A stretch of 64,000 nt of DNA from Phaseolus vulgaris (taxonomy: Eukaryota > Streptophyta > Magnoliopsida > Fabales > Fabaceae), in NCBI RefSeq assembly GCF_000499845.2, contig NC_023753.2, positions 4,114,791 through 4,178,790 of the forward strand, in the 5' to 3' direction. The notes beneath the pieces were generated by a model. That model worked only from the letters and a program-made list of their open reading frames with translations, was not told where the DNA came from and did no database searches. A program made the position numbers and the translations under genes. Shown here one piece after another: positions 14,002-29,400 of this stretch (its first letter is position 1; every line of letters starts with the position of its first letter).

Positions 14002-16053
14002 GTCGGAGAGAATCGAAGAGGTAAAACAATAATGAATTGTTTCTTTCTTCTTTGGAAACAGGTTTTGTTGTTGCGCCTAATATTTCATCATGTCCATTTC
14101 GATGAAGATGAGTTTGCTGAGAGAAATGCGAAGTCTTCACCTCAGGAGAACCACAAAGACTTGCTCGCCACAAGTCAATGAACAATTAATGTGAAACTTC
14201 TTTTTTGTAATAATAGTAAAAAAAATAATGATTTGATGCAAATCTAAAAGTATCACTAGGTTTCCATTTTATAAACGATTGTAAAAATTTAATGAGTGGT
14301 TAAATCGACAATTAGATATTTAAACTTGCTAGCGTTATGAATTTAGATTTGGGTTCACGATATATTTTGTTATTTAATTATTATCATTCCACCAATTTTA
14401 TTTGTAAAATTTTCCCACATTTTATCGTCAATTTTTTTTAATTTAAACATATTTTATCGGTCTATTAAATTTATAAGAGTGATGATATTTTACAAAAAAT
14501 ATATAAAAAATTAAAATTACACCTTTTTTTAAAGGAAATTAATTTAGTTAGTGAATGTCTAAAAAGTAAAAAAAGAAAAAATTGATCTTTAAATAATAAT
14601 AATAGTAATAATAATACATATTTAACGTGGTTGAATGTACGAAACCTTAAAACATTTACAGAAACAATAAAAAAACAAGATAAATAAATTTTAAAGTAAA
14701 AAGAGACTTATTCTAAAATAAATTTAAATAAACCAGAGTAAATTTTGGGGCCGACAGTAACTTATTATAATAGAATAAAAAGACTGTGGAAAATAAAATT
14801 AAGATGAAAACGTCTAAGGGAATAATTACATAAAAAAAAATAAGATTTAGAAAATATTAAAAGTGGAACTCACATGGTCATTAATTGAATATCTAACTCT
14901 TATCAAAACACAAACTCAATGAATATATCACTCATTTAATTTGTGTATATGGGTTTGGTTTCATTTTCATTTTCTTTTTCTTTTAATAGTTTTCAATAAG
15001 ATGAGATATAATTGATAAGTCTTGAAGTGCTAGCTTGACTTGGGTGTCAAAATTATATAATAATGTCCACTATATAAGTTTTTTATTTAAAAAAAAAAAC
15101 TACTTTGCCGATAAGAAAAAACCAATTGTAAATTAAAACATAGTTTAAATATGCATTTTTATAAGGTTAGTTATGTGTGTTAAAAATATAACATGTTAAT
15201 AAATTAATAATTACAATGGTTGTCTTTTTCTCTACCTATCATATATCAGTGTTTCCAATAATAATTAATTAGTGTCTGTTTGATTAAAATTACAAACAGT
15301 GTACAAAATTTTCAATGTTACAAAGTTTATAATGATGTGAGACCAATCGGTTTTTCCATGGCAATATAGCGTGTTTATTAGTTTTGATGGAGAAAGAAGT
15401 GAGAATAATCAAAGGAACGGACTAAGAATCCATGGTCAAATTTGGCGTCTACCAATAACTAAGATCACTTGCAGTTCAGAAATGTATAAGTGTGTTGTGT
15501 GTGATAAATTATTCTATAATCTAATATTTTATTAGATTGTATTAGTTTTATATTGATTTATTTATTTTCTAAACTAACGGTTGGATTAAAAAGTTCCATT
15601 CTCATAAATTATAATATACAAAATCTTATATTAATTTTTAATTATTTAATTTTAATTTAAAAAATTGATATAAATAATCATTATAATATAATTTAATAGA
15701 TAAAATTTACCTTTTATAAAATATTTATAATAATTAATATAAATAGAAACAGTAAGAAGTACCAATAACTCGTGGTTCACTAATCTGCACTACCAATTGC
15801 CAAGTCGCCCTGTTAAACCATCTGATGCGGCCGCATGATGTGTTTTTTCGACGGATTCGAAACATAAAAAACGATGATTACCAATACAACTTCCTAAACA
15901 CTGAACTATCTGATAAGAATAATCAAGGTTGTCTTGCATTACGCCCTTCCAAATTAAACTACTCATTCTTACCATCTATTTTGCTATTCTTTGCAGCATC
16001 AGTCGCATCTACACCTCAGAATAATTCTGTTATTCAGCCCCAAAATCAAACAC
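14002..16053. other. Intergenic region; no gene recognised
   Basis: 14002-14200 is the promoter side of tandem copy B. 14200-15780 is AT-rich with nothing recognised. 15780-16050 is less AT-rich and has a 110-codon plus-strand ORF (running to 16157, over the exon of the next gene) and a 61-codon minus-strand ORF, neither with a domain I recognise. No HRD, DFG or SPEYAM kinase motif appears here, although the kinase exons of the next gene should fall in this stretch. Confidence 0.7.
14171..14180 (-). promoter_or_regulatory. W-box-like motif upstream of tandem CRK copy B
   Basis: Same 10-mer (CATTGACTTG on the gene strand) as upstream of copy A, here about 170 bp from the start codon. It may simply be inherited through the duplication, but near-copies upstream of more distant paralogues argue for retention. 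Confidence 0.4.
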
Positions 16054-17104
16054 TCAGCATCGACCACAACATGAAGCTAAATTGGAATAAAAGAATTCAA
16101 GTATTGTTACCGTTTTCTTCCATAATTCTATCACACTCTTTGCTTGCTTTCTCATGACACTACATATCCCAAAGGTGAAAAGCACCATCGCAGCAACAAT
16201 AGGGATAACAAATGTAAGAATCACTTCAACATCACTCCGTCCTGAGCAAACATCAACACAATTCATTCATTCACTACTCAAAATCAAATAAGCACAATAT
16301 ACTACTTACTAGCAGTGTACCTGAAGGACGAGGCTTCACAACCGGTGGGGCCAATGTGTTACTGCTGTTGTAAAATGGATACAGTTCATATCTGATATTG
16401 CATCCAGGAAGCAACACTCTTGCCCCTCGTTTCCCATCACAGTAATTCGGAACATACGCAATGGCGCTGCTAAAACACATCCTGCAATCGAACAAGGACA
16501 ACTCTGGCGTGCACTGCACTAACCCATAAAGGGTCATCGAACTAGTGAGGTTCACTTCCCCTGTCGCAAATTTCTTATCTGCGGAATTCTTAGCTTTCGT
16601 TGCCAGAGAATTCAGCAGTCCCGCAAGCAACTCGTTGAATCGGTCAAGGTTAATGCTAGTCACGCTTTTGGAATCAGAGATGTCCACTCCTGGTATGATG
16701 TTGTTGAGGTATTGGTTGGAGTAGCGTACCATGCACACGTCGTACCAGATTATGGCCTCCTTCTCAACCGGGCACCGGCGTTTTAGGTCCGCTGCTGCGG
16801 CGGTGACGCAGTCGTGGCACGCGGCGGCGAGGGTGTCTCCGCGGCAGAGGAAGAGGCCCTTGACGGCGTTGGGGGTTTCGCCGGCAATTGTTGTTTTGTA
16901 GAATTGGGTGGCTTGAGTGGCGTTGGAAGAAAGGGAAGAAAGGAGGAGGTTGAGGTTGGTTTGGAATATGGTGTTTGTTTGGTTTATGGTAGAGTCTGTG
17001 CAGACATGGGAACTGTATATTGGCGTTGCTTTGGTTGAAAAGAATAAGAAACTAAAGAGGAAGAAGAAAACTGAGGGAATTGCTAAGTAGTTGGAATGAG
17101 GCAT
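16054..17104 (-). CDS. Kinase-less CRK: DUF26 pair plus membrane helix, truncated
   Basis: Exon 1 (16321-17104) encodes a signal peptide and two DUF26 domains (CRGDTLAAACHDC; CTPELSLFDCRMC). Exon 2 starts at 16241 after TGCTCAG and encodes a helix (VILTFVIPIVAAMVLFTFGI) with a short basic stretch. At 16111 a GTAACA donor-like site remains, but no kinase exon follows before the next gene. If that donor is unused, translation continues to a stop at 16054-16056, giving 323 aa. The start at 17104 (MPHSNYL) directly precedes the signal peptide; the frame is open further upstream, but those Mets are less likely. Changes from the family norm: WYDVC for WYDEC, and one Cys of the CC pair replaced (NYC). 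It could act as a receptor decoy or be a decaying pseudogene; the ectodomain itself is intact. Confidence 0.75.
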
Positions 17105-18827
17105 CTTGGTGATGCTCGTTTGGAGAAAGATTTGCAATTCGTCAATTGTTTTTCCTATTTTATGTTTGCAATACTTTGTTTTAGCAGTTTGATCAGGGTA
17201 GACAGTGATATGATATCCGTACATAACCAAAGATATCCGTACATAACCAAAGAGAAGGGGTTTGAATAGTAAAATTGTACAAGAACCCGGACGACCGAAA
17301 ATATAAATTAATAATATAACGTAATAAATATGTAGCAAGAAAACACTTATAACTAACGTTGAATGAGTTAAAGACATACTTCGAAGTACACTCCCGTAAT
17401 ATCAGGAAGCTACTACACACGATCTGAGGACTACTACACACGTCTTGGTGAATTAATTATCTGGCACACACAAGTGGAGGCCCAAGTCAACCTATAAGTA
17501 AAACTTCTGAAAGGAGAAAATATACGTTTTTTATATCCTGAGAGAACAAAACAAAACACTAGAACTGACTTAAGCATCAGAGTGCAATCGCAGGTACCCT
17601 TACCGACCGACGGAGCACACACAGGAGAGGCAGAACTTCAAAGAATTTGAAGACTACCAACACGACAACGAATTGTGTATCAAGTGAACACAATTATAAA
17701 AGAGTTTCCACATTTACAAACACCTGCAAAACCAAGAGAAGCAAAGTCTATGTCCAATCATTTTAAGTATAGGTGGTGGAAATAATTGTGATGTGAAGAC
17801 AAATGAGGGTTCGGTTTCGTTGGCAATGACGAAAAATAAAGCATCAATTGTTGAGAAAGATGGCAACGAGAACACTCAGATGTGAACTGAAGTCAAAGAC
17901 AGTTAAATATCTTAATTAGCGACGGATTGATTGGTTATTTGGTTAACTAACAAGTTTCCACAAGTTTCTTATAAACTTATTGTAAAAGAGAAAAATAAAA
18001 AAGACTAATTAATTTTAAAAGGTTCTTTTTATAGATTTTTAATTTATATAGTTTATATGTAAGTTAATTTTGATTTATAAAAGACTGTTTTAAAAAAAAT
18101 CAGGGGAAACTCGTAGATAAATACCCAAGTCAAGTTTGGCTGCTTACAAATAAATTGACATGGACGATGGTAATCGATTTCATGACTTTATGTGTGGTTA
18201 TCTTCTTCTATTCTGGATCGTCTCTTTCAACTAGGAGAGTAGAGAATAGTCAAACGACAAACAACTTTACATTTTTGTTTTTTCTCGTATGGACAAGAAT
18301 TTAAGTTTTTTTTTTCAAAAACAATTGTCCAAAAATAACTCTTATTTTCATTTTTGAATGAGATATTTAAATATGTGATCTTATCTTATAATGTCTTCTA
18401 ATAAATTATCTTGTCTTTGAAAATATTTAATAATACATTTACTAATAGAAAGAAGAAATATTTTAAAACTGTTACCTAATAAATATCTGGAATCCGTAAT
18501 TTTTTAACATGTGAGAAATATCCTTAAACTTTTGGGAGGAAGTGGTACTGATAACACTCTTTAATTACATCTCTGAAAAATTAAAAAGACTAATTAATTT
18601 AAAAAGGTTCTTTTCAAGTTACATCGAAATGCGAAATTAAGTAGGATATGATCTCTCTATAATATGATTAATTCTATTCAAATTACATCAGAATACGAAA
18701 CTCTGTTTGTTAAGATCACTCTGTAGAATTAGAAGCATAGTCCTGTCCTGCTCTCTTTGTTTCAAAACTTTTTCTTTGCGTATCTGCAGAAAGTTGAAAA
18801 TGATTCTTCTTTCTTGCTCTTTTTTAC
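17105..18827. other. Intergenic region with short tandem and direct repeats; no gene recognised
   Basis: Upstream of the kinase-less CRK there is a 20-bp tandem duplication (GATATCCGTACATAACCAAA twice, about 17213-17252), two copies of ACTACTACACACG (about 17411-17440), and a W-box core in CCCAAGTCAAC at 17481-17491. A phrase of about 35 bp (AAAAAGACTAATTAATTTTA onward) occurs near 18000 and again near 18580. Nothing else is recognised. Confidence 0.6.
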
Positions 18828-20196
18828 TTAAGTACCAAATACCCACCACAGCCCAGTCACAGTAATTGAAACAAAAGTTACAGTTCCTATCTCTGATGAG
18901 ATGCCTCTCTTTCCTGCTTCACCTAAAGACAGAAAAACAGGTCATTAAGTTCAGTGAATTGTAACGTAATACTGCTTCACCTGATACTTTTGTCTATCTA
19001 AGCCCACCTCTTGCAGCAAGAATATTTTGACACTCAGGGAGTTCTATTCTACATGCTTTTATTCTGTCTCCTCACTGCACTTTTCTTCTTCTAATTACAT
19101 GAATAAATAAATAAACCCTGTTTCAAATATATATATACTCATTCGACTTCCATTAAAATATGATTATGAGTTTTTGTATTATCTTAAATAGTAAAATATC
19201 TTTTAGGTATTCTTTTACTGTTTGAGTGTGTGTATATATTACAACATTCTTTTACACTTTCTTATTACATCTACCACATTTTCTATAAGTGTGTTTTTTT
19301 CCTTGTTAACCTAGTCTGACCTAAACCAGTTATTCGCATGATGTTCCAGTTTAAATTCATAACACTAACAGTTGGAAGAATTTGTAGAATTTGGCATTAC
19401 CTTTTTTGATAGTAGAATTTGTAGGACTGGGAATTCCTTGAGGTTCCGGGGAATCCATTCTATAGAAAGGATACAGCTCATACCTAAAGTTACAACTTGG
19501 ATACAAAACTCTTCCTCCTTGGCTTCCAGGACAACACCATGAAAGATCACCAATCACACCACTCAGACAGCTTCTGCAATCTTGGGGTGACAAATCCGGT
19601 GTGCACTGAGTGAGACAATAGAGGGTCTGAAACACAGAGATATTAGCTTGTTTTGTGGCGTATAACTTGGCACCATTAGAATTCGCTGCCTCGTCTGCGG
19701 TTTCATTCAAGGTGGTGTACAACAAACGCAAGAAGCTTTTTGTGTGGGAAATGTTGGCAGTGTTCCGTAGACGCATTCTGGGCCTTGTGTCCACCGTGGA
19801 GAAGAAGTCCCTGTTGGAATATCGAACCAAACATTCGTCATACCAAATGATAGCGCTTTTGGCAAACTTGCATGAATCTGTGTTTTGATTGCCGAGTCTT
19901 TGGGTGGCGTTCAGCACACACTGTTGACAGAGCTGAGGGGGCACGTCGCCACGGCAGAGGAAGAGACCGTAGACTGTGTCGGAGGGGCTTCCGCCGGATA
20001 CGGTGGCGTTGCGAAATTGGGTGTTTGAGGTGGCGTTGGAAGATAGGGAAGACAAGAGGGTGCGGAGGTTGAGTTGGAAAGTGGTGTTGTAGGTGAAGGT
20101 TTCGTTGGTTGTACAATTTTGGCGAAGGAAAATAGGGACATCTGATGCGTTGGTAGTGGTAAAGATAAGAAACAGGAAGAAGAGATAAACAGTCAT
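18828..20196 (-). CDS. DUF26 cysteine-rich repeat secretory-type protein with hydrophobic C-terminal tail, two exons
   Basis: Exon 1 (19401-20196) encodes a signal peptide, DUF26-1 (CRGDVPPQLCQQC) and DUF26-2 ([13 protein letters not shown], then WCC and YPSC). It ends AAAAAAG|GTAATG in phase 1. An acceptor CTTTAG at 18923 opens exon 2 (18828-18922), which keeps the frame: EAGKRGISSEIG, a hydrophobic run ending LWWVFGT, then TAA. Total 297 codons (296 aa). The tail could be a short membrane anchor or a GPI-anchor signal; there is no basic stop-transfer segment and no kinase. By family this is a CRRSP-like apoplastic or membrane-anchored protein, perhaps derived from a CRK since exon 2 uses the same phase as the CRK membrane exon. 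Without splicing, exon 1 would read 14 codons into the intron and stop. Confidence 0.8.
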
Positions 20197-20310
20197 GGCG
20201 TGAAGCTGTTACTATTGTATTTAGTTTGTTTTGTAAAAAATGCCTTAGATTGCTGATTCAATCGATAAAATTGACCACAAGTGGCGTTTTACTGTTCTTG
20301 ATGCAGGGGA

Positions 20311-20330
20311 AGTCAATGAAGCAAGTCAAG
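20311..20330 (-). promoter_or_regulatory. Double W-box-like motif upstream of the DUF26 secretory-type gene
   Basis: The stretch contains AAGTCAATGAAGCAAGTCAA on the plus strand, i.e. two TTGACT cores on the gene strand, 115-134 bp upstream of the start codon. The spacing and intervening GAAGCA are nearly the same as upstream of the four-DUF26 gene (60141-60170). Confidence 0.45.
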
Positions 20331-21404
20331 GTTTTCTTCTGTCCTCATCCAGATTTTGTTTTGGGAATACAGCTCTACTAATTATCTTATCTTATTTCTC
20401 TTAATGTTTTTGAAAGTTAGTATACAGGGAAGCACCATGCACGACTTTTGCATTTTCTTTTTATCATTTCACATTTACAATTATTGTGAGATGATACATT
20501 GAGAACCTGATACAACCACTAACTAATGATATAAGAAAAAGGTATTTTTATCATTTCATTCAAAAAATTAAATGATTTTTTAGTTAAGTTTGCTTGACGA
20601 CATAGACGTTATAGGCATGTACAATACATATTTAGTTAATGATTTTTTATACACTTAATAATTATAGTAGTTAACTTTATAATGTAAGAGACAAAATAGT
20701 TAAACATAATTGAAGACACAAAATAGGTACTGCCATTATCACTTTTCCGACCCGCAACCTTGCTTAACATGATTAGAATAATATTTATAAATGATTTATG
20801 AATAAAATCTGTCACTAAATTTATTAACGATAATAAACGTAAATTATTATTTTTTATGAGTTGGGTTAGAGTTAATTTTGATATAGTTATTTCAAACTAT
20901 TAAAGACAATTCTGATATACACTAACAATTATATTCTAGGTTTAAGATTATCAATATTTTTATATTTAAATTATTTTATATATACTTCCTAGTGCTTTCT
21001 TTTATATATATATATTAATATCTTTTTCTCGTTGTTTGTTGAATTTTGTTATTGACTTTCTTCCAAATAAATACAATCCTTTATTAAAAACTGATTATTC
21101 GAAATTTGTGCTATATGAAATTAAACCTTAAAAACAAGATCGACAAACAACCAATTAACGTAATATTAGACTCGACCATGACATTACAATAAATTTTAAT
21201 TAAATTGAAATTAGCAGATTACACTAGAAAAAAATTCACTCTAAAGGCATGTTTAATTTAACAATTTACTCTAAAGACATGTTTAATTGAGTTTATTCAT
21301 GAGGACATATAGATTAAAAAAATGAACTTTTACATATCTTAAAATTATTTTATATATAAGTTAATTTTTAAAAATTGTTTTATATAGTATTTTTTAAATT
21401 TCTT

Positions 21405-21408
<4 letters not shown>

Positions 21409-21440
<32 letters not shown>
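21409..21440. repeat. (TA)16 microsatellite
   Basis: An uninterrupted TA dinucleotide run of 32 bp. Likely polymorphic in length. Confidence 0.9.
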
Positions 21441-21441
<1 letters not shown>

Positions 21442-22848
21442 TAGTTTTAACTTAAGAGTAAATTCATTTCATTTATTTATTTATTTTATTTTAAAACTTT
21501 TTATAAAAAGAAGTTGATCGAACAATTTAAAGATCAACAAAAAAAATATAATATAATTAATTTCATAATTAAAAGAATAAACGAATGTCTAATTTTTCGT
21601 CAACTTGTCAACTAATTGAAAAAATGAAGTATAAACTCTCCACTTTAAAAGGTATAAATCCAATATTATCTTTGACTTTAGATAAAAAAAGAAGAAGAGA
21701 TAAATTATTTTTTTATCAACAGAAAAAAAGTAATAAATTATTATAATTTTATTGAAAAGTTATCTTTAATAAATAGTATAAATTAAGTGTATAAAGTTGA
21801 ACTTTTTTAGTAGGAGATTTGTCAACATCATTCGGTATTAGTGTCAATTTTTTCTTGAATTTAGAGCTTTTTATGTATAATTAATTATTTTTAAGGTTGT
21901 AATTAAATTCCATAGTTTATAATTTTTTCTATTCTTTAGTTAATAGGTCCCTTTTAAATTGAGTGGATTCAATTTCACCTCATCTAAATATCTTACAAGT
22001 CTCAATAATATTGGTCCACCCATAATTTCATTCATTCACGTGATTTAATGATACTCGTGGACCCTTTTAACTTTATTCTTTCCTTTTTCCTTTTTGCTTT
22101 CAATCATAACAAAACGCATATTGAATACATTATGTTTTTAGTTTTCCTTTAAATTAAAAAATGAGTAAAATGTAGAATTCTAATTAATTTAACATCTATC
22201 AATCTGAGAGATTAATTATGTTTCTCAATCAAAAAAAATCAAGTCTTATAAATGGAGAAAACATGCAATAAAATTTTGTTTTGACAAGTGAGTTAATATT
22301 CACTCAAGTTAATCAAAGAATAAAATCATTTTAAAAATAAATTAGGTTGTGTAAGTGCTAACCTCATCCAAGGATCTAGGTGGCTTCATTAAAACTGTGG
22401 GCCCTAAGTTGGAATTTTCTTCATGTTATTGCTTCAATTCTTTCCAATGTCCATCAATTCGTTCCAATGTCTTTTTAGGGTAAATTCTGTAATTATTGTC
22501 AATAATTAATCATTATTATTCTCCCTTTAAAAGTCTCAATCTTCTCTCAAATTAATTTCGTTACTTCCTTCCATGAACTGATAAAGCTTTTAGATAACCT
22601 TTTCAATTACTACTTGTAAAAAATCAGTACAAAAAGCAAATTATAATTTTGTGTCACAAGTTAAAATTTAAACTTATGCTACATCCGAAGGGGGAGAATT
22701 TTGCAACATCCTCTTAATAATCTTTCAATATTAATATTAAATAAATAAGAAAAACATAAAATCTGTGATATCTTTTTCAAATTGTTATGAAGGAAAAACT
22801 TAAGCTGAAATATGTAATCAATTTAATTTGATATAACATATAAGAATA

Positions 22849-25967
<3,119 letters not shown>

Positions 25968-28900
25968 GATTCTGTTGCGCTGAAAATTTTCTGCACTGAC
26001 TGAGACGAAGAAATGAGTGATGGCAGCATGCAGATGCGTGTGAAGGGAGACTTAGTCGGAGACGGCGCAGTGTATGAATTGGATTGTGATTTGTGAGCAC
26101 AAGCAACAAAGTAAAACGTGACTAGTTTAAAGAAGAAAGAAGGAAATTCAAAAATCTAATCTCTGTGCATTAATTACTATTATAGAAAAGTTTTGTTGAC
26201 CTGTGAATCATAAATAATATATATTTCACATTGTTTTTAATAATATAATAATATGCTTAAATTAAAAATAAAATAAAAAGAAATAAAATATTAATTTAAC
26301 AAAGTGTGAAGTGTATATTTTTATTTTTTTTATCAAAGAATAAAATTAAACTTAAGAGTAATACAAAAGAGGTATTCTAACCTTTTTACATTACCCAAAC
26401 CATGTTAAGATCACCAAATAAAGAAAGAACACCCAAGATGTTGAAGAAGATGTGTGCTGCTACCTACAGAAAACTAAAAGAGCCTTGCACCAGTAGGCAC
26501 CTGCCTCTATTGGACTACTATAAGGGATGCAAACTGCAGCTTCAATGCCTCCAAAGTTCACCGTCTTTAGTGTCTTCCAATTGGTCCATATTGAACCTTG
26601 GCTTCACCCTATAACAACTAATTAACTATATGGTCTGCAGTATCTTTCAAACCTCAAAACAAGATGTAAGCAACTAGTTGATTGGGAAAGCAAGTGTGTT
26701 GAGAGAGCATCCACTCTCTAAAGCAAATAAATCTGCACACATAATTTCTGATTTAAAAAACAGTCCCTGCTGCTACAAAAAACTCCCACAAAGTTATTCC
26801 TCCAAGACAAATAGCTATTGTGACCAGCAAAGATCTTCTTGGGTACAAAATCTGCACCAACCAGCTCCCCGCTATCCATACCCTTATTATAAATGTCATT
26901 TTCCTTCCTTATATTGCGTGGATAGTTTGGTTAAAAAAAATTGAACATAGATAAGTTGTATTTAGGAGTGACAAATTTGAAATAGACAAATTGTTCACTT
27001 AAGCACTATGTAGCATAGATATGGATATGAACACCGACACGACACGGATACAAAGATACTTATAATCTCTAAAATGTAAGATAGGAGGACACAGATCTAT
27101 ATATTATATAATTTTGAATTATATAAATTGAAAATAAATATTTATGTGCAAAAGTATGTTTCAGATTCTTTTGGGAGCAAAAATATATTTTTCATGACTA
27201 GTTCAAAAGAATTTGTTCCTTATTTTTATAATCATAATAAAAATTTATACAATAAAATTGAGTTTTTAAAAAATTATTATATTTATACCTTTTAAAATTG
27301 TGTTAGAACCGTACTAGAATTTTTAAAAATCTAACAAATATTTTTTGAATTGAACACTTCACCGATAAGTGTCCTACGAGTGTTAACACCGATACGTTTA
27401 TCCAACACGAATACGCTATTTAAGATAAGTGTATGAGCCTCATAGCTTAAGCATAACTTCTTCTTCTTAAATTAAAATTAAATTAGGTATTCTTTTACAA
27501 ATCACAATTTGGTATTAATTTTCTTAATTTTTTTTATAGAAATTGTGTGTAAAGTTATGATTACTTTATTTATTTTTAATACGTGAAGACACAATTTTTT
27601 CATTTTAACTTTTTTTAAATGTTTTTTTATTTTGTTAAATAAAAGTCGAGAATTAGATCACGACTATAGGTTTTTATTTTTTTAGAAGTCGGTACATCGC
27701 TTTAGAAAAAAAAAATCGTTTATGGTATTATTTTTGTGAAATATTTTTGTTTTCATATTCTTTTATTTGATTTTGTAAATTATATTGTATCTTACTGAAT
27801 ATAATTTTTTTTAAGTTAAGTAAATGTGTAAAAAATTATAAGTGTAATGTATGGAAATAAGTTTATTGATTAAATGAATGGTGCTAAAGAATTATAATAT
27901 AAGAAATTTGTTATATAAAATTTTCACTGTTTAAGTGAGTAGTTGTAAATATGAAGAGGAATAAACGAAAAATATGTGAGAACAAGGTAGCCTAAGTGAT
28001 TGAATATGCATTCAGTTACATAGCCCACACTATCTCATACATATAACATCTATAACCAAGACCTGAACACGATGTAAAGCTCAAACTCAATACATTTAAT
28101 TAATTCATTTGTACATCAACTCACTTAACATTTAATCCTTCAAATAGTATAAGACAAGAGACACACCCAACTCAACCACAAACATCTTATCAATGTTGGA
28201 TATTTCTCAAACATTCCATCTCCACAATGTTTGAGAATAGCTCTCATCAAATTATTCTACATTAAATATCACCTTATTATTATTTTTATTTAAATCTCAA
28301 CAAATTTTTCAAGAGTTAAAAAAATTCTGAATATACTCAAGTTGTAACTTCTTAAACTTAAAAAACTTAAAGTTGTGCCCAACCCATAACTTAAAAAAAT
28401 AAATAAGAAACCTAAAGTGGTGGCCTAATCCACCACTTTTACTTTAAAAAATAAAATAAAAATAAAAATAAAGAAGTCTTGCCTTACTTTTACTTTCATT
28501 CATTTCATTAAAAAAGTTAAAAAAAAAACTGAAATTTTGTTTCCTATGACAACTTTAATAAAAAATATACTTAATTTAATTTAAACAGAAATCATACTTA
28601 GCACAATTTTTCTATTTCAACATCGTACATCAAACATCCATTTCGATAAAAAAAAATCATCTAAATAAATTTCAAAAAAGAAATTACGGCAAATCAATAA
28701 AAAAAACCGCGGTCCAATCGCATCGTCAATTGTTGTTGCTGGGTGGAGTTAGCACTGGAAGCCAACTTCCCGATGTGCCATTTTGCCTGTGCTCATTCAC
28801 TTGTACCCAACCAAAGTATTATTATATCTTATCACTTAATCAAATAATTCAACAACCCACATGTCAATAATGAGGAAGAAAAGTTAACAAATTTTTTCAA

Positions 28901-29009
28901 TCAATTTCACGTGGAGGTACTTCATAGATTTTTTATTCCCGAAATAAATTATTTTAAATTTCTTTTAAGTAAATGTGTTTTCACTTAACTTTTAAATTAT
29001 ATCTCTAGT

Positions 29010-29400
29010 GGTATGGTCGACCGACATGCTGACGTGTTTCGGTCTTTTTGACCGAGCTGACCGAGACATTCACGGACAGTCTGGTCGACCGACACATATA
29101 ACTATTAACGCTCAAATCAAGATCAGTGAAACTAAACTATCATTAAGAACTAGGTAATGCAACCATAAGTGTGATTCATTCCACTAATCAGGTCCAATGA
29201 GCTAAGCTCATTAAAATAATATAAATAACACACATTCTAAGGGACAAGGTACGTCATTATTATTGTACACCTACTCTCGAGTGTCGAATACCATCTTTAC
29301 TGACTTGAGCGTTGGAATGTCTTCTACAGGTACTTCCTCCGAAGGAGTAGCACGAAGGCGAGAAGGATTCAATGAAGCCCGAAGACTTCAACAATTCTCT
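29010..29400 (+). repeat. LTR-retrotransposon LTR fragment (family shared with 60310 and 62170)
   Basis: It shares in order with the inverted copy at 62170-62740: GGTCGACCGACAT, TTAACGCTCAAATCAAG, GGTAATGCAACC, CATTCCACTAATCAGG, TAATATAAATAACACACAT and GACTTGAGCGTTGGAATGTC. The TATA-like stretch and the terminal GACTTGAGCG region look like an LTR. No internal retroelement genes are attached. Confidence 0.55.

Larger units (their letters stand above)
20197..22848. other. AT-rich intergenic region with a TA microsatellite; no gene recognised
   Basis: 20197-20340 is the promoter side of the DUF26 secretory-type gene. 20400-22800 is AT-rich, with a (TA)16 tract at 21409-21440 and no ORF, RNA or complete transposon that I can support. 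Confidence 0.7.

Noticed and set aside
16054..16110. Use of the GTAACA site at 16110 as a functional donor to kinase exons
   Set aside because: No kinase motifs exist between it and the next gene, and the resulting phase (0) differs from the phase-1 junction of all other CRKs here.
15825..16157. 110-codon plus-strand ORF
   Set aside because: Overlaps the membrane-helix exon of the kinase-less CRK on the other strand and shows no recognisable domain.
26402..26944. Two short plus-strand ORFs
   Set aside because: No domain recognised; the region could be the end of an old retroelement, but the evidence is too thin to call.
27000..27430. Possible DNA transposon with GACACGACACGG / CACCGATACG ends
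   Set aside because: The two ends are only loosely inverted and no target duplication was identified.
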